Assembly: GCA_030323885.1 (NCBI GenBank)
Contig: CM059186.1
Coordinates: 167,521,417 to 167,585,416, forward strand
DNA length: 64,000 nucleotides
DNA from: Branchipolynoe longqiensis
Lineage: Eukaryota; Annelida; Polychaeta; Phyllodocida; Polynoidae
Reading direction: 5' to 3'
The notes below the pieces were generated by a model that did not search any database, had not been told where the DNA came from, and saw only the letters and a list, made by a program, of their open reading frames with translations. A program made the translations under genes and the position numbers. Of the stretch, positions 36,640 through 46,951 are shown one piece after another (within the stretch, counting starts at the first letter, position 1; each line of letters starts with the position of its first letter).

Positions 36640-36830
36640 TGCGTGTCCTCGCCAATGTCTATCCAGCCTTCTTTGAAATGCTGCGCCTGATGGCGCTTTA
36701 ACCACTTGGTCTGGAAGACTGTTCCATGGATCTGTCACTCAAAAGAAAAAATAAGTGTTTCCTGACCTCAAGTCTGGGCCTATGAACTTCAAGTGGCATT
36801 CTTTGTTTTAGTAGCACCCTGCCAGAGAAG
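36640..36830 (-). pseudogene. CR1-like LINE, C-terminal ORF2 remnant
   Basis: In one minus-strand frame the residues DPWNSLPDQVVKAPSGAAFQ can be read from about 36,737 down to 36,678, followed by RRLDRHW. This matches the C-terminal pattern of CR1-type LINE proteins (W-N-x-L-P-x-x-V-V-x-A ... F-K-x-R-L-D). Upstream residues are partly in a second frame. It is a different copy or subfamily from the one at 37,054-38,057, which shows NIWISLPQNVIDADSINSFK in the same place. Confidence 0.65.
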
Positions 36831-37053
36831 AGGATCACCTTCCTACATGGCCATAGTAACCCGTAAGCTAAGAAATAGACTTGTACTGAGTCCACTGAAA
36901 CCTCTATGTGAAATGTTGCATACACAGGTGGGCGTAGCTCGAGTGACTGTATCACAGAGCTTAGATAGAGCGAAATAGCGAATGGTAGACAGGAAGTGTG
37001 AACACTTATTTGTCTCTCATTGAGTGCAAGTAAATATGCAACACAAGGAATAA

Positions 37054-38057
37054 TTAGTAGCATGTGGTGAATAAGGGGTCAACTTTCCCTGGATCATCAG
37101 CCCATGCTTTTTCTAATCTGTTCTTGAATGAATTTATTGAATCGGCATCAATAACATTTTGTGGGAGACTGATCCATATATTTATGATCCTGTTTGAGAA
37201 ACCGTGTTGCCTTAACTTTGAAATGGCTCTGGGTTTTACTAGTTTGAGAGTATGGCCCCGACTGCCTTCTCTTTTATTCAAGGTGAAAACTTGGTTCATA
37301 TCTATTTTATCAAAACCTTTCATAATTTTAAATACTTCAATTATGTCACTTCTTTTCCTTCTGTAGGAAAGGGTAGGAAGTTTCAATTCTCTAAGCCGTT
37401 GTTCATAGGGTAAGTCCTTTATAACTGCAACTAATTTTGTTGCACGTCTCTGAACCTTTTCGATCTCCAGAATATCCAAATTTGTGGACAGTATTACAAA
37501 ATTGGCCTAAAAAGAGTCTTAAATAGAATGAGAAAATTGTTCTTGTTGAGGCGATGGAAAGTTCTTTTAATTATTCCTACTCTCTGGTTAGCATTTGAGA
37601 TGATAGTCCTCATGTGTTTCTGAAAGGAGAGTTGGGAGTCGAAGGTTACGCCCAAGTCCTTTTCATAGCTGTCTTGTTGCAGGACAGTGTTCTTCATATT
37701 ATAGGCATAATGAGGATTATTTTTCCCATAATGAATAATTTTGCACTTCTTTTCATTGAAGGGCAATTGCCATTTCTCGGACCATTGTGCGAGTTTCAGA
37801 ATATCCTCCTGCAAGAGATTTTTATCTCTTACATCTTTTATGGCTCGAAAGACTTTTGTGTCATCCGCAAATATTTTTAGGTTTGATGAGACACTGCCTG
37901 GCAGGTCATTTATAAATATTATAAATAATATTGGTCCCAGCACACTTCCCTGGGGTATTCCTGAGGTGACATTCTTAAAGGAAGATTTTTTATTACTTAC
38001 GACTACCCTTTGCTTTCTCTCAGACAGGAAGTCCTGTATCCATTCAGAAATTGATCC
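37054..38057 (-). pseudogene. CR1-like LINE reverse transcriptase, 5'-truncated and broken
   Basis: Two minus-strand frames make up the 3' part of a LINE ORF2. From about 38,040 it reads WIQDFLSERKQRVVV, then GIPQGSVLGPILF (RT block) and FADD (the catalytic motif usually seen as YADD/FADD) up to PIL at 37,494. A TAA replaces the expected Glu codon there (PIL-stop-YC). A small deletion then shifts the frame, and the second frame continues ILEIEKVQRRATKLV to the C terminus ending ADDPGKVDPLFTTCY. Length (about 1 kb) is far below a full element. The clade is inferred from the C-terminal pattern and CR1 is the best guess. It cannot make an active protein as it stands. Confidence 0.85.
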
Positions 38058-38110
38058 GGATACAGGACTTCCTGTCTGAGAGAAAGCAAAGGGTAGTCAT
38101 AGGTAATAAA
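37988..38110. repeat. 53-bp inverted repeat at the LINE 5' end
   Basis: The segment 37,988-38,041 is repeated in opposite orientation at 38,058-38,110 around a 16-bp spacer, with about two differences. It covers the WIQDFLSERKQRVVV codons. The LINE therefore ends in a fold-back duplicate of its own sequence. Confidence 0.9.
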
Positions 38111-38149
38111 CATATGCTAATAGATAGAATGCTCACCCAATTATAGCAT

Positions 38150-38262
38150 GAATGTGGGTTCGAATCTTGCCCTATTCATATTAATTTTTGTGGGGGTGAT
38201 CGAAATGGTAAATATTGCACTTAGACTGGATTCAAACTCCAATAGTGTATCTATTTAATATA
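38150..38262. mobile_element. possible SINE-B fragment
   Basis: GGTAAATATTGCACTTAGAC and GATTCAAACTCC resemble the SINE-B region at about 30,455-30,500 (GTGAAATATTGCACCTAGAG). A second tRNA-like GGGTTCGAATCTTGCCC lies just to the left. Short and diverged. Confidence 0.45.
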
Positions 38263-38429
38263 CATATATATGTACTATCAATAAGTATAAGTAAGACTAG
38301 TGCCTGCTCAATCTCATGTTCTTTGGATTCAACTGCACAATAATAGTTCAGGGTCTGGAGAGCATTCATTCTGTGTGGAAAACGGTATCACGGAAACATT
38401 CAAAGCTGGTGGAGATAACAGATGAACCT

Positions 38430-38765
38430 GCTGATATTTTGACAGCAACATCTGAGATTGTGACATACTATCAGCAGGCCTGGCATGTTGCCAACTTCCT
38501 GATATCGTGACAGCGACATCTATGCACATGCTTTCAGCAGGCCTGGCACCTTGCCAACTTGCTGATATTGTGACAGCGACATCTGTACATGTGTTCTCAG
38601 CAGGCTTGGCACATTGCCAACTTGCTGATATCATGACAGTGACATCTGTACACATGCTGTTAGCAGGCCTGGCACATTGCCAACTTGCCTATATCATGAC
38701 AGTGGCATCTGTATGCAATCTGTCAGCAGGCCTGGCACGTTGCCAACTTCCCATACAGGATGCAA
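38430..38765. repeat. 63-bp tandem repeat, five copies
   Basis: CCAACTT anchors at 38,491, 38,554, 38,617, 38,680 and 38,743 are 63 bp apart. The unit contains CAGCAGGCCTGGCACATTGC and TGTGACAGCGACATCTGTAC. Open frames on both strands follow because 63 is a multiple of 3. Confidence 0.93.
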
Positions 38766-39538
38766 CAATATACAAAATATCAACGTCAGTCTGATTAGCG
38801 GCAGCGTTAATTGGAACGCCCCTTATTAATTCCAGTACCACACCGGAGATAGAGAGGCAAGATGAGTACATACAGAAATAGTTATATATGTTTGATATGT
38901 AATTATAAGTCGTGTGGTAGATCTTCGCATTCAAATCGTGGGTTCAAACTCCAGCCGAGTCAAACCACTGCCTTCAAAATTGACACTAGTCACAATCTAG
39001 CTTTGTGCTTGACAGGACTAGGATAAGTGAAGGAGGACTAGAATGAGGAACACTAATTGTTCATGGTCGATGCTTTTCCTGCTTAGTCAGAGAATGTAAC
39101 GAATAACAAATATATGCAACATTCTTTAGTCAGTGCAATGATATATAAGAAGTTGTGACCAGACCCAGGTGGTATCAGGGGGACAGGAGCCACTCACAGG
39201 TGGCGCCATACTGGTAGAAGCAGGAACTAACTCCTATGATAGTAGGATAGTAGGTAATATCGAATATAGGATATATAGAAGAGAACTGATAAGTGGTTAT
39301 GTCCTTGGTTATATTCCCATAATAAATTATAGAGCACATATATATTATAAACTAAATCAAATGAAATACTAGTTAGATTATGCAAATAATAACTCCAATG
39401 CAGTGACACACTTATATTATTCACCCACGTAACTTCCACGTCTACATCCCCGTCATCACGTGACTGTGGGGTTCCAAGGTTATCGGCCTCCTGTCCTTGA
39501 CCCCTGTGTCCCTCTATCCCTGCTTCTGAACTTCCTGA
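38766..39538. other. AT-rich low-copy sequence, no gene seen
   Basis: A degenerate SINE-A-like head (GTGGGTTCAAACTCCAGCCG, AGTCAAACCACTGCCTTC) lies at about 38,938-39,025. The rest is unrecognised. Confidence 0.5.
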
Positions 39539-39895
39539 GGGGGGGGGGGGCACTGGGCGTTCCCCCCACCCCACACTCTAGCGGCCGAGACCTCCCCCAG
39601 ACCCCTTTAGATTTCCTTCTCTTCTTGGAGCCCTCGATATGATCGCTAGGGCCGATGAGGGAGGGGACACCCCCCACCTACCCCCGTCCTGACGTAAGCA
39701 ATTCGGCACCGACGCGTCGCCTGGTGGGCACGGCCTCAGCTTGTCCCTTTTTCCGGGTGAGATATGGATTTCCGGTCGGCCCGGCGAGGCGGCGGGGATC
39801 CCGGGCATCGGGGCGGCGGCCGCCCGCCGCACCGATTGCGTTTTTAAAAGGCAATTTCTCGCCCAGTTCTCTCCTTCTCGGGGATCTGACCGAGG
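39539..39895. other. CpG-rich low-copy sequence
   Basis: Begins with a G run at 39,540-39,549. GC-rich, with GGCGGCGGCCGCCCGCCGCA at about 39,811. It resembles a CpG island, but no transcript unit can be read from it. Confidence 0.45.
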
Positions 39896-40240
39896 TCTTT
39901 GTTAGCCGTGGGGAAGGGGGTGGGGGGTGGGGAGTGGGGGGGAAGGAGAGGGGCCGAGGGGAGGGGAAGGGGATGGGAGAGGGATGAGGGGGTTGGAGAG
40001 TGGAGAGGACGGGAGGCCGTCGGGGGGAGGGCGTCGGAGGGGGTGAGGGGGGTGGTAGTTTAGGGGCGGTGGGAGGGGGAAGGAGGGGTGGGAAGCTGAG
40101 TGGGAGGGGAGTGGGCGGGGTGAGGAGGTGGTCAGATGGGTTCACACACGGGGGAGGATGGGGAGGGGAGACGGGGCAGGATGGGGAGGGTAGAGGGGGA
40201 GAAGTGGGGTAGAATAGGGACGGAGACTGGGGAGGAGGTT
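39896..40240. repeat. G-rich imperfect repeat (GGGAGGGG type)
   Basis: Dense G runs separated by A or T, with no fixed period. Potential G-quadruplex former on plus. Confidence 0.8.
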
Positions 40241-40345
40241 GATTGATTGATTGGTGGTTGCTTTACGCCGTGTCGGCAGCATCGGCCATATTCACGGCGA
40301 GAAATGTTTGTTTTTTGTTCAACCCATCGCTTTTACATCGCTGGG
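40241..40345 (+). mobile_element. possible dispersed-repeat fragment
   Basis: TTGATTGATTGATTGGTGGT followed by TTTACGCCGTGTCGGCAGCA and ATATTCACGGCGAGAAATG resembles a dispersed repeat type I associate with gastropod DNA. The identification is from memory of pattern and is weak. Confidence 0.35.
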
Positions 40346-40640
40346 GAGGAGGAGTAGAGTGTGAAAGGGCGGGGAAGGGGCAGGACATATGCTTCAGAGC
40401 AGTGTGACGAGAGTGCTTGGTGGCAGTTGAAATGCTGCAGTACTCCTACTACTTGCGCTGCCTAGGGGGAATATCCACAGTGTCAGCTGGGCATTGATGT
40501 GACGCGTACATATTGCGACATTCAAATCCAGTCTCGACATGAGGAGGAGGGTGAGGGATGTGTGTTGTGGGGGGTTGAGTAGTGAGATGTGGGCTGCAAG
40601 GTTTGGGGTGACGTTGTAGGCGTCGACTGTGGGGAGTTGT
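40346..40640. other. low-copy spacer
   Basis: No recognisable feature. Confidence 0.5.
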
Positions 40641-41195
40641 CAGTAAGGTGTAAGGTGTGGGATATGGGGTATGGGGTATGGGATATGGGGTATGGGATAT
40701 GGGGTATGGGGTATGGGGTATGGGGTATGAGGTAGGGGGTACGGGGACGGGGTACGGGGTACGGGGTACGGGGTACGGGGTACCGGGTACGGGGTACGGG
40801 GTACCGGGTATAGGGTATAGGGTATGGAGTATGGGGTATGGGGTTATGTGGTATGGGGTACGGGGTATGGGGTATGGGGTATGGGGTATGGGGTATGGGG
40901 TATCGGTATGGGGTATGGGGTATGTGGTATGTGGTATGGAGTATGGAGTATGGGGTATGGGGTATGGGGTATGTGGTATGGGGTATGGGGTATGTGGTAT
41001 GGGTATGGGGTATGATGTATGTGGTATGGGGTATGGGGTGTGGGGTGTGAGGTATGGGATATGGGGTAAGGGGTGTGGGGTGTGGGGTATGGGGTAGGGG
41101 GTATGGATTATGGGGTATGGGGTATGGGGTATGGGGTATGGAGTATGGAGTATGGGGTATGGGGTATGGGGTACGAGCGGTGGGGCAGAGTGTCA
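40641..41195. repeat. 7-bp repeat GGGGTAT with variant blocks
   Basis: Long runs of GGGGTAT, with a CGGGGTA block at 40,738-40,805. The plus-strand frames read GYGVWGM-type heptads and the minus-strand frames HTPYPIP-type heptads, so open frames to 309 codons are by-products. Confidence 0.95.
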
Positions 41196-41345
41196 GGGGT
41201 GGGAATCGGGTGTGAAGATTGGTGTGTGGGTGGGTGTTGTAGGGAGTTGGGTGTGGGGTGAGGAGTGTGGGATTTGTGGAGTGAGGAGTTAGGTTTGATG
41301 TGTGATGTGTGAGGGGTTGGGTAGTGATGAGTGGGATGTGAGATG
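41196..41345. repeat. looser G/T-rich repeat
   Basis: GTGTGGGGTGAGGAGTGTGG-like pieces without a stable period. Confidence 0.6.
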
Positions 41346-41512
41346 TGGGGTATGGGGTATGGGGTGTGTAGTGTAGGATGTGAGGTGGGTGGTGCATGGT
41401 GTGTGGTGTGTGGTGTGTGGTGTGTGGTGTGTGGTGTGTGGTGTAGGACATGAGGAGTGTGGCATGTGGTGTGTGGTGTGTGGTGTGTGGTGTGGGATGT
41501 GAGATGGTGGTT
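41346..41512. repeat. 7-bp repeat GTGTGGT
   Basis: GGTGTGTGGTGTGTGGTGTG runs at 41,395-41,445 and 41,465-41,500, split by a GTAGGACATGAGGAG piece. Confidence 0.92.
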
Positions 41513-41761
41513 TTGAGGTGTCGCGTGCAATCATTAGGACAGAAATCTAAGCAATAACTCCACTTTCAATAACATAGCAGTACTACCTGATGAAGGCACC
41601 CTCTCTCATATATAATCCAGGACCGCTAATTCGCCTCACTCATGTCACGTGATCTGCGCAATGGTGCATATGTTATCAGCACTGCTGCCACCTGGCGTCG
41701 GCTGGCGTGTGATTGTGAGCCCCAACCCTGCAGTAATTAGAATCCGCTAGCTGAGTAATTA
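41513..41761. other. low-copy spacer
   Basis: No recognisable gene or element. Confidence 0.5.
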
Positions 41762-42075
41762 GTCGCGCGGCGGCGAGCCGGGGGCAGGCGGGGGGCGGGA
41801 GGCGGGAGGGACACGGGCGTGAGGCTGGCGGGAGCGGGCGGTAGGCGGGCGGGAGGCGGGCGGGCGGCGTGCGGGAGGCGGGCGGGAGGCGGGAGGCGGG
41901 CGGGGGCGCGAGGGAGGCGGGAGGGAGACGGGCGGGAGGCGGGCGGGGGATGGCGGGGGCGGGCGGGGGCGGGCGGGAGGCGGGCGGGGGCGGGCGGGAG
42001 GCGGGCGGGAGCGGGCGGGGGCGGGCGGGGGGCGGGCGGGGGCGGGCGGGAGGCGGGCGGGGGTGGGCGGCCCGT
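41762..42075. repeat. G-rich repeat (GGCGGGAGGCGGGC)
   Basis: Units of GGGCGGGAGGC and GGGCGGGGGC. Related in composition to the 0.66-1.03-kb array (shared GGCGGGAGGC). Strong G-quadruplex potential. Confidence 0.92.
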
Positions 42076-42154
42076 GACTGGGCGCCGAGCGGCGGGAGGG
42101 AATACACGCAGTAAACGTGTTACACGTGTAACCTAATCTGCGACACACACAGCA

Positions 42155-42765
42155 AGTTAAGTTTTACACCCTAACAACATCACAGGTTATATGAAGATGG
42201 GTACTGACATGTAACATTGTGACATTGTGACATCGTGACATTGTGCAGGACTCGTGGCGTTATAGTATTGCCTAAATGGGATCCTGTGACATTAGAACCA
42301 TACTATTAGATCCCACTGAGTCAGATTATCATGGAATTGAACCAACCCATACTGGATGCATTCTATGAAGGTCCAATATCATTCTAGGTAGCTCTGTTTC
42401 CTTCATTGTTTTGTGGGGTTTTAAATCCTAACGCCATCTAAGGTAGCTCAATATCTGGATAATGCGACTCACTGGGAACTCGGGTCATGGTGAAGCTGGC
42501 CTGGTCTCCCAGTGGGGCAGCACTATAAAGCCACCGTTAGTCCGCAAAGTCACAACTTGGTACCCATAATGATATGACTTTAGATGGTGCCAGGGCTTAA
42601 AACCCCAACCCACAAAACAAAACAAACAGTGCTTCCTTATCCCAGTGATGCCAAGCAACAGGCAAGGTGTCACTTTTGTAAGTCATTGATTTGACTCGGC
42701 CAGGAATTGATCACGAATGTGTCTGCAACGAAAGCGGGTACTCTAACCACTAGCCCACCCAGGCC
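42155..42765 (-). mobile_element. SINE-A interrupted by an opposite SINE-A fragment
   Basis: A minus copy runs from its tail (AAGTTTTACACCCTAACAAC, 42,155) to about 42,350. It resumes at about 42,627 (CAGTGCTTCCTTATCCCAGT) through GACTCGGCCAGGAATTGATC to the head near 42,765. The interruption contains a plus-strand SINE-A piece (42,449-42,623) preceded by an inverted copy of its own tail (42,410-42,441). Confidence 0.75.
42410..42623 (+). mobile_element. inserted SINE-A fragment with inverted tail duplicate
   Basis: The plus part reads CTGGTCTCCCAGTGGGGCAG, AACTTGGTACCCATAATGAT and TTTAGATGGTGCCAGGGCTT up to AAAACCCCAACCCACAAAAC. A tail copy in minus orientation (TTTGTGGGGTTTTAAATCCT) precedes it, so the ends can pair. 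Confidence 0.75.
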
Positions 42766-43084
42766 ATATTCTTCCCGATCCTGGAGGTATCAGTACGATC
42801 TCCAGCAGGATGCATGTCTGTTTGCGATAAGGATCAGGGCCCGGTGTGGACGCAGACTGCCTGGTCGGGGCGTGTTGTGATAAGTGCCATGTCCCACTGT
42901 GAATTACATTAGTGTAAATTTAACTGGCAATACTCTATGTTTAGTGTGTACGCTCAGTTCTAGATAGAGGCGGAGAGAAACTGTGTTTATGATGGCTGAG
43001 CCGGACTGAGAGCCGGACTGACAGACACCACTCCAGGGTCTGCGATGCTGGTACATTATGTAATGAAATCAGACACTGACACCA
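42766..43084. other. low-copy spacer
   Basis: No recognisable gene or element. Confidence 0.5.
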
Positions 43085-43257
43085 AACCCTGCCATCAAAC
43101 ACTACCATCAACCCCCCCCCCCCATCAAACCCTCCCATCAAACCCTCCCATCAAACCCTCCCATCAAACCCTCCCATCAAACCCTCCCATCAAACCCTCC
43201 ATCAAACTCTCCCATCAAACCCTCCCATCAAACCCTCCCATCAAACCCTCCCATCAA
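43085..43257. repeat. 14-bp repeat CATCAAACCCTCCC
   Basis: About 12 copies, after a poly-C run at about 43,110-43,121. The peptide frame PSNPPIKPSHQTLP repeats every 14 residues because 42 is 3 x 14. Confidence 0.93.
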
Positions 43258-43284
43258 TGTCTGTAAATATCCACCCCTAGGCCT

Positions 43285-43410
43285 TCTCCATCACTCTGCC
43301 TCACTCCAAGGAACTCCACCTCATTCCGCCTCACTCCGCCTCACTCTGCCTTACTGCGCCTCCCTCAGCCTTATTCCACCTCAGTCCGCCTCACTCCACC
43401 TCATTCCAAC
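43285..43410. repeat. imperfect 10-bp repeat (CCTCACTCCG)
   Basis: CCTCACTCCG, CCTCACTCTG, CCTTACTGCG and similar units, about 12 copies. Confidence 0.75.
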
Positions 43411-43529
43411 TACTGCACTGGCAAATCAAATATAACTGCAGTCCAATATATCACTTTAATAGACACTAGCAAACAACTGAAAGCGTGGAATTATATATTT
43501 GAGAATTGAAACAGCACATAACAACTGTA

Positions 43530-43925
43530 ACTCTTGTGACGTGAAATACTGTAACTATAGTGACATGAAATACTGTAACTATAGTGACATGAAATAGTGT
43601 AACTATACTGACATGAACTAATGAAACTATATTGACATGAACTAATGTAACTATATTGACATGAACTACAGTCACATGAAATAATGTAACTACAGTGACA
43701 TGAAATAATGTAACTATAGTGACATGAAATAATGTAACTATGTTGACATGAACTACTGTAACTATTGTGACATGATATAATGTCACTATAGTGACGTGAA
43801 AGACTGTAACTATAGTGACGTGAAATATTGTAACAATTGTGACATGAACTACTCTAACTATAGTGACATGACATACTGTGACTATAGTGACATGAAATAA
43901 TGTAACTATAGTAACATGAAAGACA
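43530..43925. repeat. 24-bp tandem repeat
   Basis: The unit GTAACTATAGTGACATGAAA plus TACT occurs about 16 times with small changes. Reverse frames read VTIVTLFH octapeptides because 24 is a multiple of 3. Confidence 0.92.
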
Positions 43926-43959
43926 CAAGCTCAGTCCAAAATGTCACCAGCATGAATTC

Positions 43960-44290
43960 CCATAATTTGACGGTACCTTTCTGACTGTGACGGTACCTGA
44001 TTGTACCTGGTGGTACATGATGCTTCCTTACTGTGTCTACATTTACCTAATGGGACTGTATGGTCCTTTACTGCATATTACGGTACCTGATTGTACCTAG
44101 TGAAACATGATGGTACCATAGTGTATCTGATGGTACCGTATTGCGTCTGGCATGACCTGATGGCATATGATGGTACCTGACTTTGTTCCACGGTACCTGA
44201 TTGCACAGCATCCTACCTTATTGTGTTTGTGGGTACCAGATTGCATTTGATTGCGCATGCCCATATTGCATTCGGGTAACCAGTACCTGA
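43960..44290. repeat. degenerate 11-bp repeat around GGTACCTGATT
   Basis: Many GGTACC palindromes (Acc65I/KpnI-type sites) separated by TGATTGT-like spacers. The period is loose, about 10-14 bp. I counted more than ten GGTAC-containing units. Confidence 0.75.
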
Positions 44291-44600
44291 ATGTGGCTGG
44301 CTGAAGCTGGTTTTACTCGAAAGTACCAGCGTAAACCTCAGTGGCGAACACGGTACCTCCACATGCCCTCCAGAAGAAGACCGTCACGTGACGCCGCCAC
44401 CCTGGGCTACCTGCTCCCACTCACATACTCTCAGGCCGGCACTCAACCCACAACCCACCCACCCACAACCCAACAACCCCCACCCACCTACCCACACACC
44501 CACCCACCAACACATCCACCCACCCCGGGGTCTGTTTACACAAACAGCGCGACCTGGCGGTGCGAAGTGTACACAGAGCCACACTCGCCACACACGTGTA
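44291..44600. other. low-copy sequence with C-rich ACCC run
   Basis: CCCACCCACC-type run at about 44,445-44,525. Open frames across it are low complexity. Confidence 0.5.
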
Positions 44601-46275
44601 GGTTACTACGATGTAACCATGGTACAATTATGGGTAGCCATTGTGCAACTCTGTGGTAACCATGGTGTAACTATGGGTAACCATGGTGTAGCTATATAGT
44701 AAGCATGGTATAGATATGGTGCAACCATGATGTAACTATAGGGTAACCATGGTGTAAATATGTGTAACCATGGTGGAAATATGGGTAGCCATTGTGCGAT
44801 TATGTGGCAACCATGGTGTAAGTATGAGTACTTGTGGTGTAGCTATAGTGTAACCATGGTGTAAGTATCGAGTAAACATGGTGTAATTATCAGTAAGCAT
44901 GGTGTCAGTATGAGGTAACCATGGTGTAACTCTGAGGTATCCATGGTGTAACTATGGGGTAACCATGGTATAACTATGGAGTAGCCAAGGTATTATGATG
45001 GAGTAACCATGGTGTAACTATAAATAACCGTGGTGTAGATATAGGGTAACCATGGTGTAAGTATTGAGTAAACATGGTGTAATTATCAGGAAACATGGTG
45101 TAAGTATGAGGTAACCATGATGTAAATATGAGGTGTCCATGGTGTAACTATGGGGTAACCATGGTATAACTATGGAGTAACCAAGGTATTACGATGAGTA
45201 ACCATATTGTAGCTCGGGAATAACCATTATGCAACTATGGGGCATCCATGCTGTACTTATGAAGTAACCATACTGTAACAAAGGGTAAGCCATGTTGTAA
45301 CTATGGGGTAACCATCATGTACCTATAGGGTACCCACGATGTGGATATGGGGCTATTCATGGTGTAAATTAGATACAAGATTCACCCCGTACTGCTGCAG
45401 TAGGGGTGCAAACCAGCCTTATGTAAAAGCTGGCGAAAAAACGGGTCAAAGAATTGAGAGCCTAATTTCACAAACTAAGAAGCAACATTTATTCTTTACC
45501 TATATCTTATTATTTACCCGCTACTTTTGAGTTGAAAAATATAATATAATATCTAGTTTAATAAGATTTAAAAGTGAAATCGACGGCGTTCTGCGGCCGC
45601 CATCTTGTCTTTTTTGCAGTCTCTCCCATTTCACCAACTCTGTGCCTATATGCATAACATGGGTAGCCATTTGATACTGGAGCCACATACTGTACCCTCA
45701 CTTCCATATTAATGCTATTTTCCCCTGTATTTATATAAGGCTGGTCTTCACCCGTGTACTACAAGTACCGGGTGAATCTTTTATCTAGGTGTAAATATGG
45801 CGTAACCACGATGTAGCTATATGGTAACCACGTTGTAACTATGGGGCAACTATGATGTAAATATTAGGGAACCATGATGTAATTGTACAGTACCCATGGT
45901 GTAACTATGGGGTAACCATGATGTACATTTGGGGTAGCCATGGTGTAACTATGGTGTATCCACAATGTACCTAAGTGGGTAACCATGATGTATCAAAGGG
46001 GTAACCATGGTGTGCCCATGGGGTAACCATGATGTACCTCTGGATAACCATGGTGTGACTATGGGAAAACTATCGGGTAGCTATGGAGTAGCAATAGTGT
46101 ACCAATGTATATTCATGGTGTAGCTATGGTGTAACCATGATGTGCCTATGGGGTAACTATGGTGTAACTATGGTGTAGCGATGGTGTACATATGGTGTAA
46201 CCATGGCAAAACTACAGGGTTACCATGATGTACATATGGAATAACCATGGCGTAACTATGATGTAACCATGGTAT
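44601..46275. repeat. 22-24-bp imperfect repeat (GTAACCATGGTGTAACTATG)
   Basis: The unit is GTAACCATGGTGTAACTATG with 2-4 extra bases, diverged, about 55 copies. It contains many CCATGG palindromes. The array is interrupted at 45,370-45,787 by an inverted-repeat transposon. Confidence 0.88.
45370..45787. mobile_element. 418-bp inverted-repeat transposon with 9-bp target duplication
   Basis: The left end TAGATACAAGATTCACCCCG is matched by the inverted right end TAGATAAAAGATTCACCCGG, and similarity continues about 65 bp inward (both include ACCAGCCTTAT). GGTGTAAAT flanks both sides (45,361-45,369 and 45,788-45,796). There is no transposase. A 9-bp duplication is typical of Mutator-like elements, but the host repeat also contains GGTGTAA, so the duplication length is not certain. 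A single end of the same family lies at 2786-2868. Confidence 0.85.
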
Positions 46276-46725
46276 TGCTGTCTCTGGCGCCCCGCCTGCT
46301 CAGATTATGACACAGGCTTTAGCTAATGGCACCTCGCTTTGGGTATTCACGCCAGAGGGCGCACAGCGTGCAGGTGGGGGCGGGGGGTGACGTCACCATC
46401 CTGGCAGAAGGGTTGAGGAACGGGACTGGCACAAATATGCTCAGAGGATTGGGGGAAGGGACTGACGCATACATGGGCACCATCATCATTATACCAGCAG
46501 CTTGGTATTTCAGCGAGAAACACCATAAAGCCACTATGACTTTTCCATCACATTTTCAAGCTGATCCTGATAAGACCAACTATTTCGCTATCACCTAAAA
46601 CACCGAAGCAGTTTGTAGTTCACTTAGCGAGCACTCTCACGATCAGCCCGCGCATGCGCCTACTTCCGCTCTACTACTTCTGCCTCTGCTCGGTGAGTTC
46701 CGGTCAACATGAAGCCTTGGCCCAG
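46276..46725. other. low-copy sequence, no gene supported
   Basis: A 90-codon plus frame (46,326-46,598) has no recognisable domain. An NRF1-like near match is at about 46,649. Confidence 0.5.
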
Positions 46726-46737
46726 TTGGTGTATCCA
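46726..46737. repeat. target-site duplication, left copy
   Basis: TTGGTGTATCCA, repeated exactly at 48,776-48,787. It brackets the split SINE. Confidence 0.85.
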
Positions 46738-46951
46738 AGCGAGACATAGCTCAGGCAGTAGAGTGTTCACCTGTGAAGGTGTGGGTCATCGATCCTGCTC
46801 GGTGGACCCATTTGCAGTTTGGGCTATTTTCCATTCCAACCAGTGGTCCACAACTAGTTCATCAAAGTTCTGTGGGAGAGTGCATATAAAAGATCCCTTG
46901 CTGATTATCGGGAAAGTAGTAGAGAGAATTGTGCTGGGCTAGCTCGAAACC

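Noticed and set aside
39655..39990. CpG-island first exon
   Set aside because: Only base composition supports it; there is no initiation context, splice pattern or protein likeness that I can name.
40522..41530. Minus-strand 309-codon HTPYPIP repeat protein
   Set aside because: The 7-bp GGGGTAT repeat gives seven-residue cycles in every frame.
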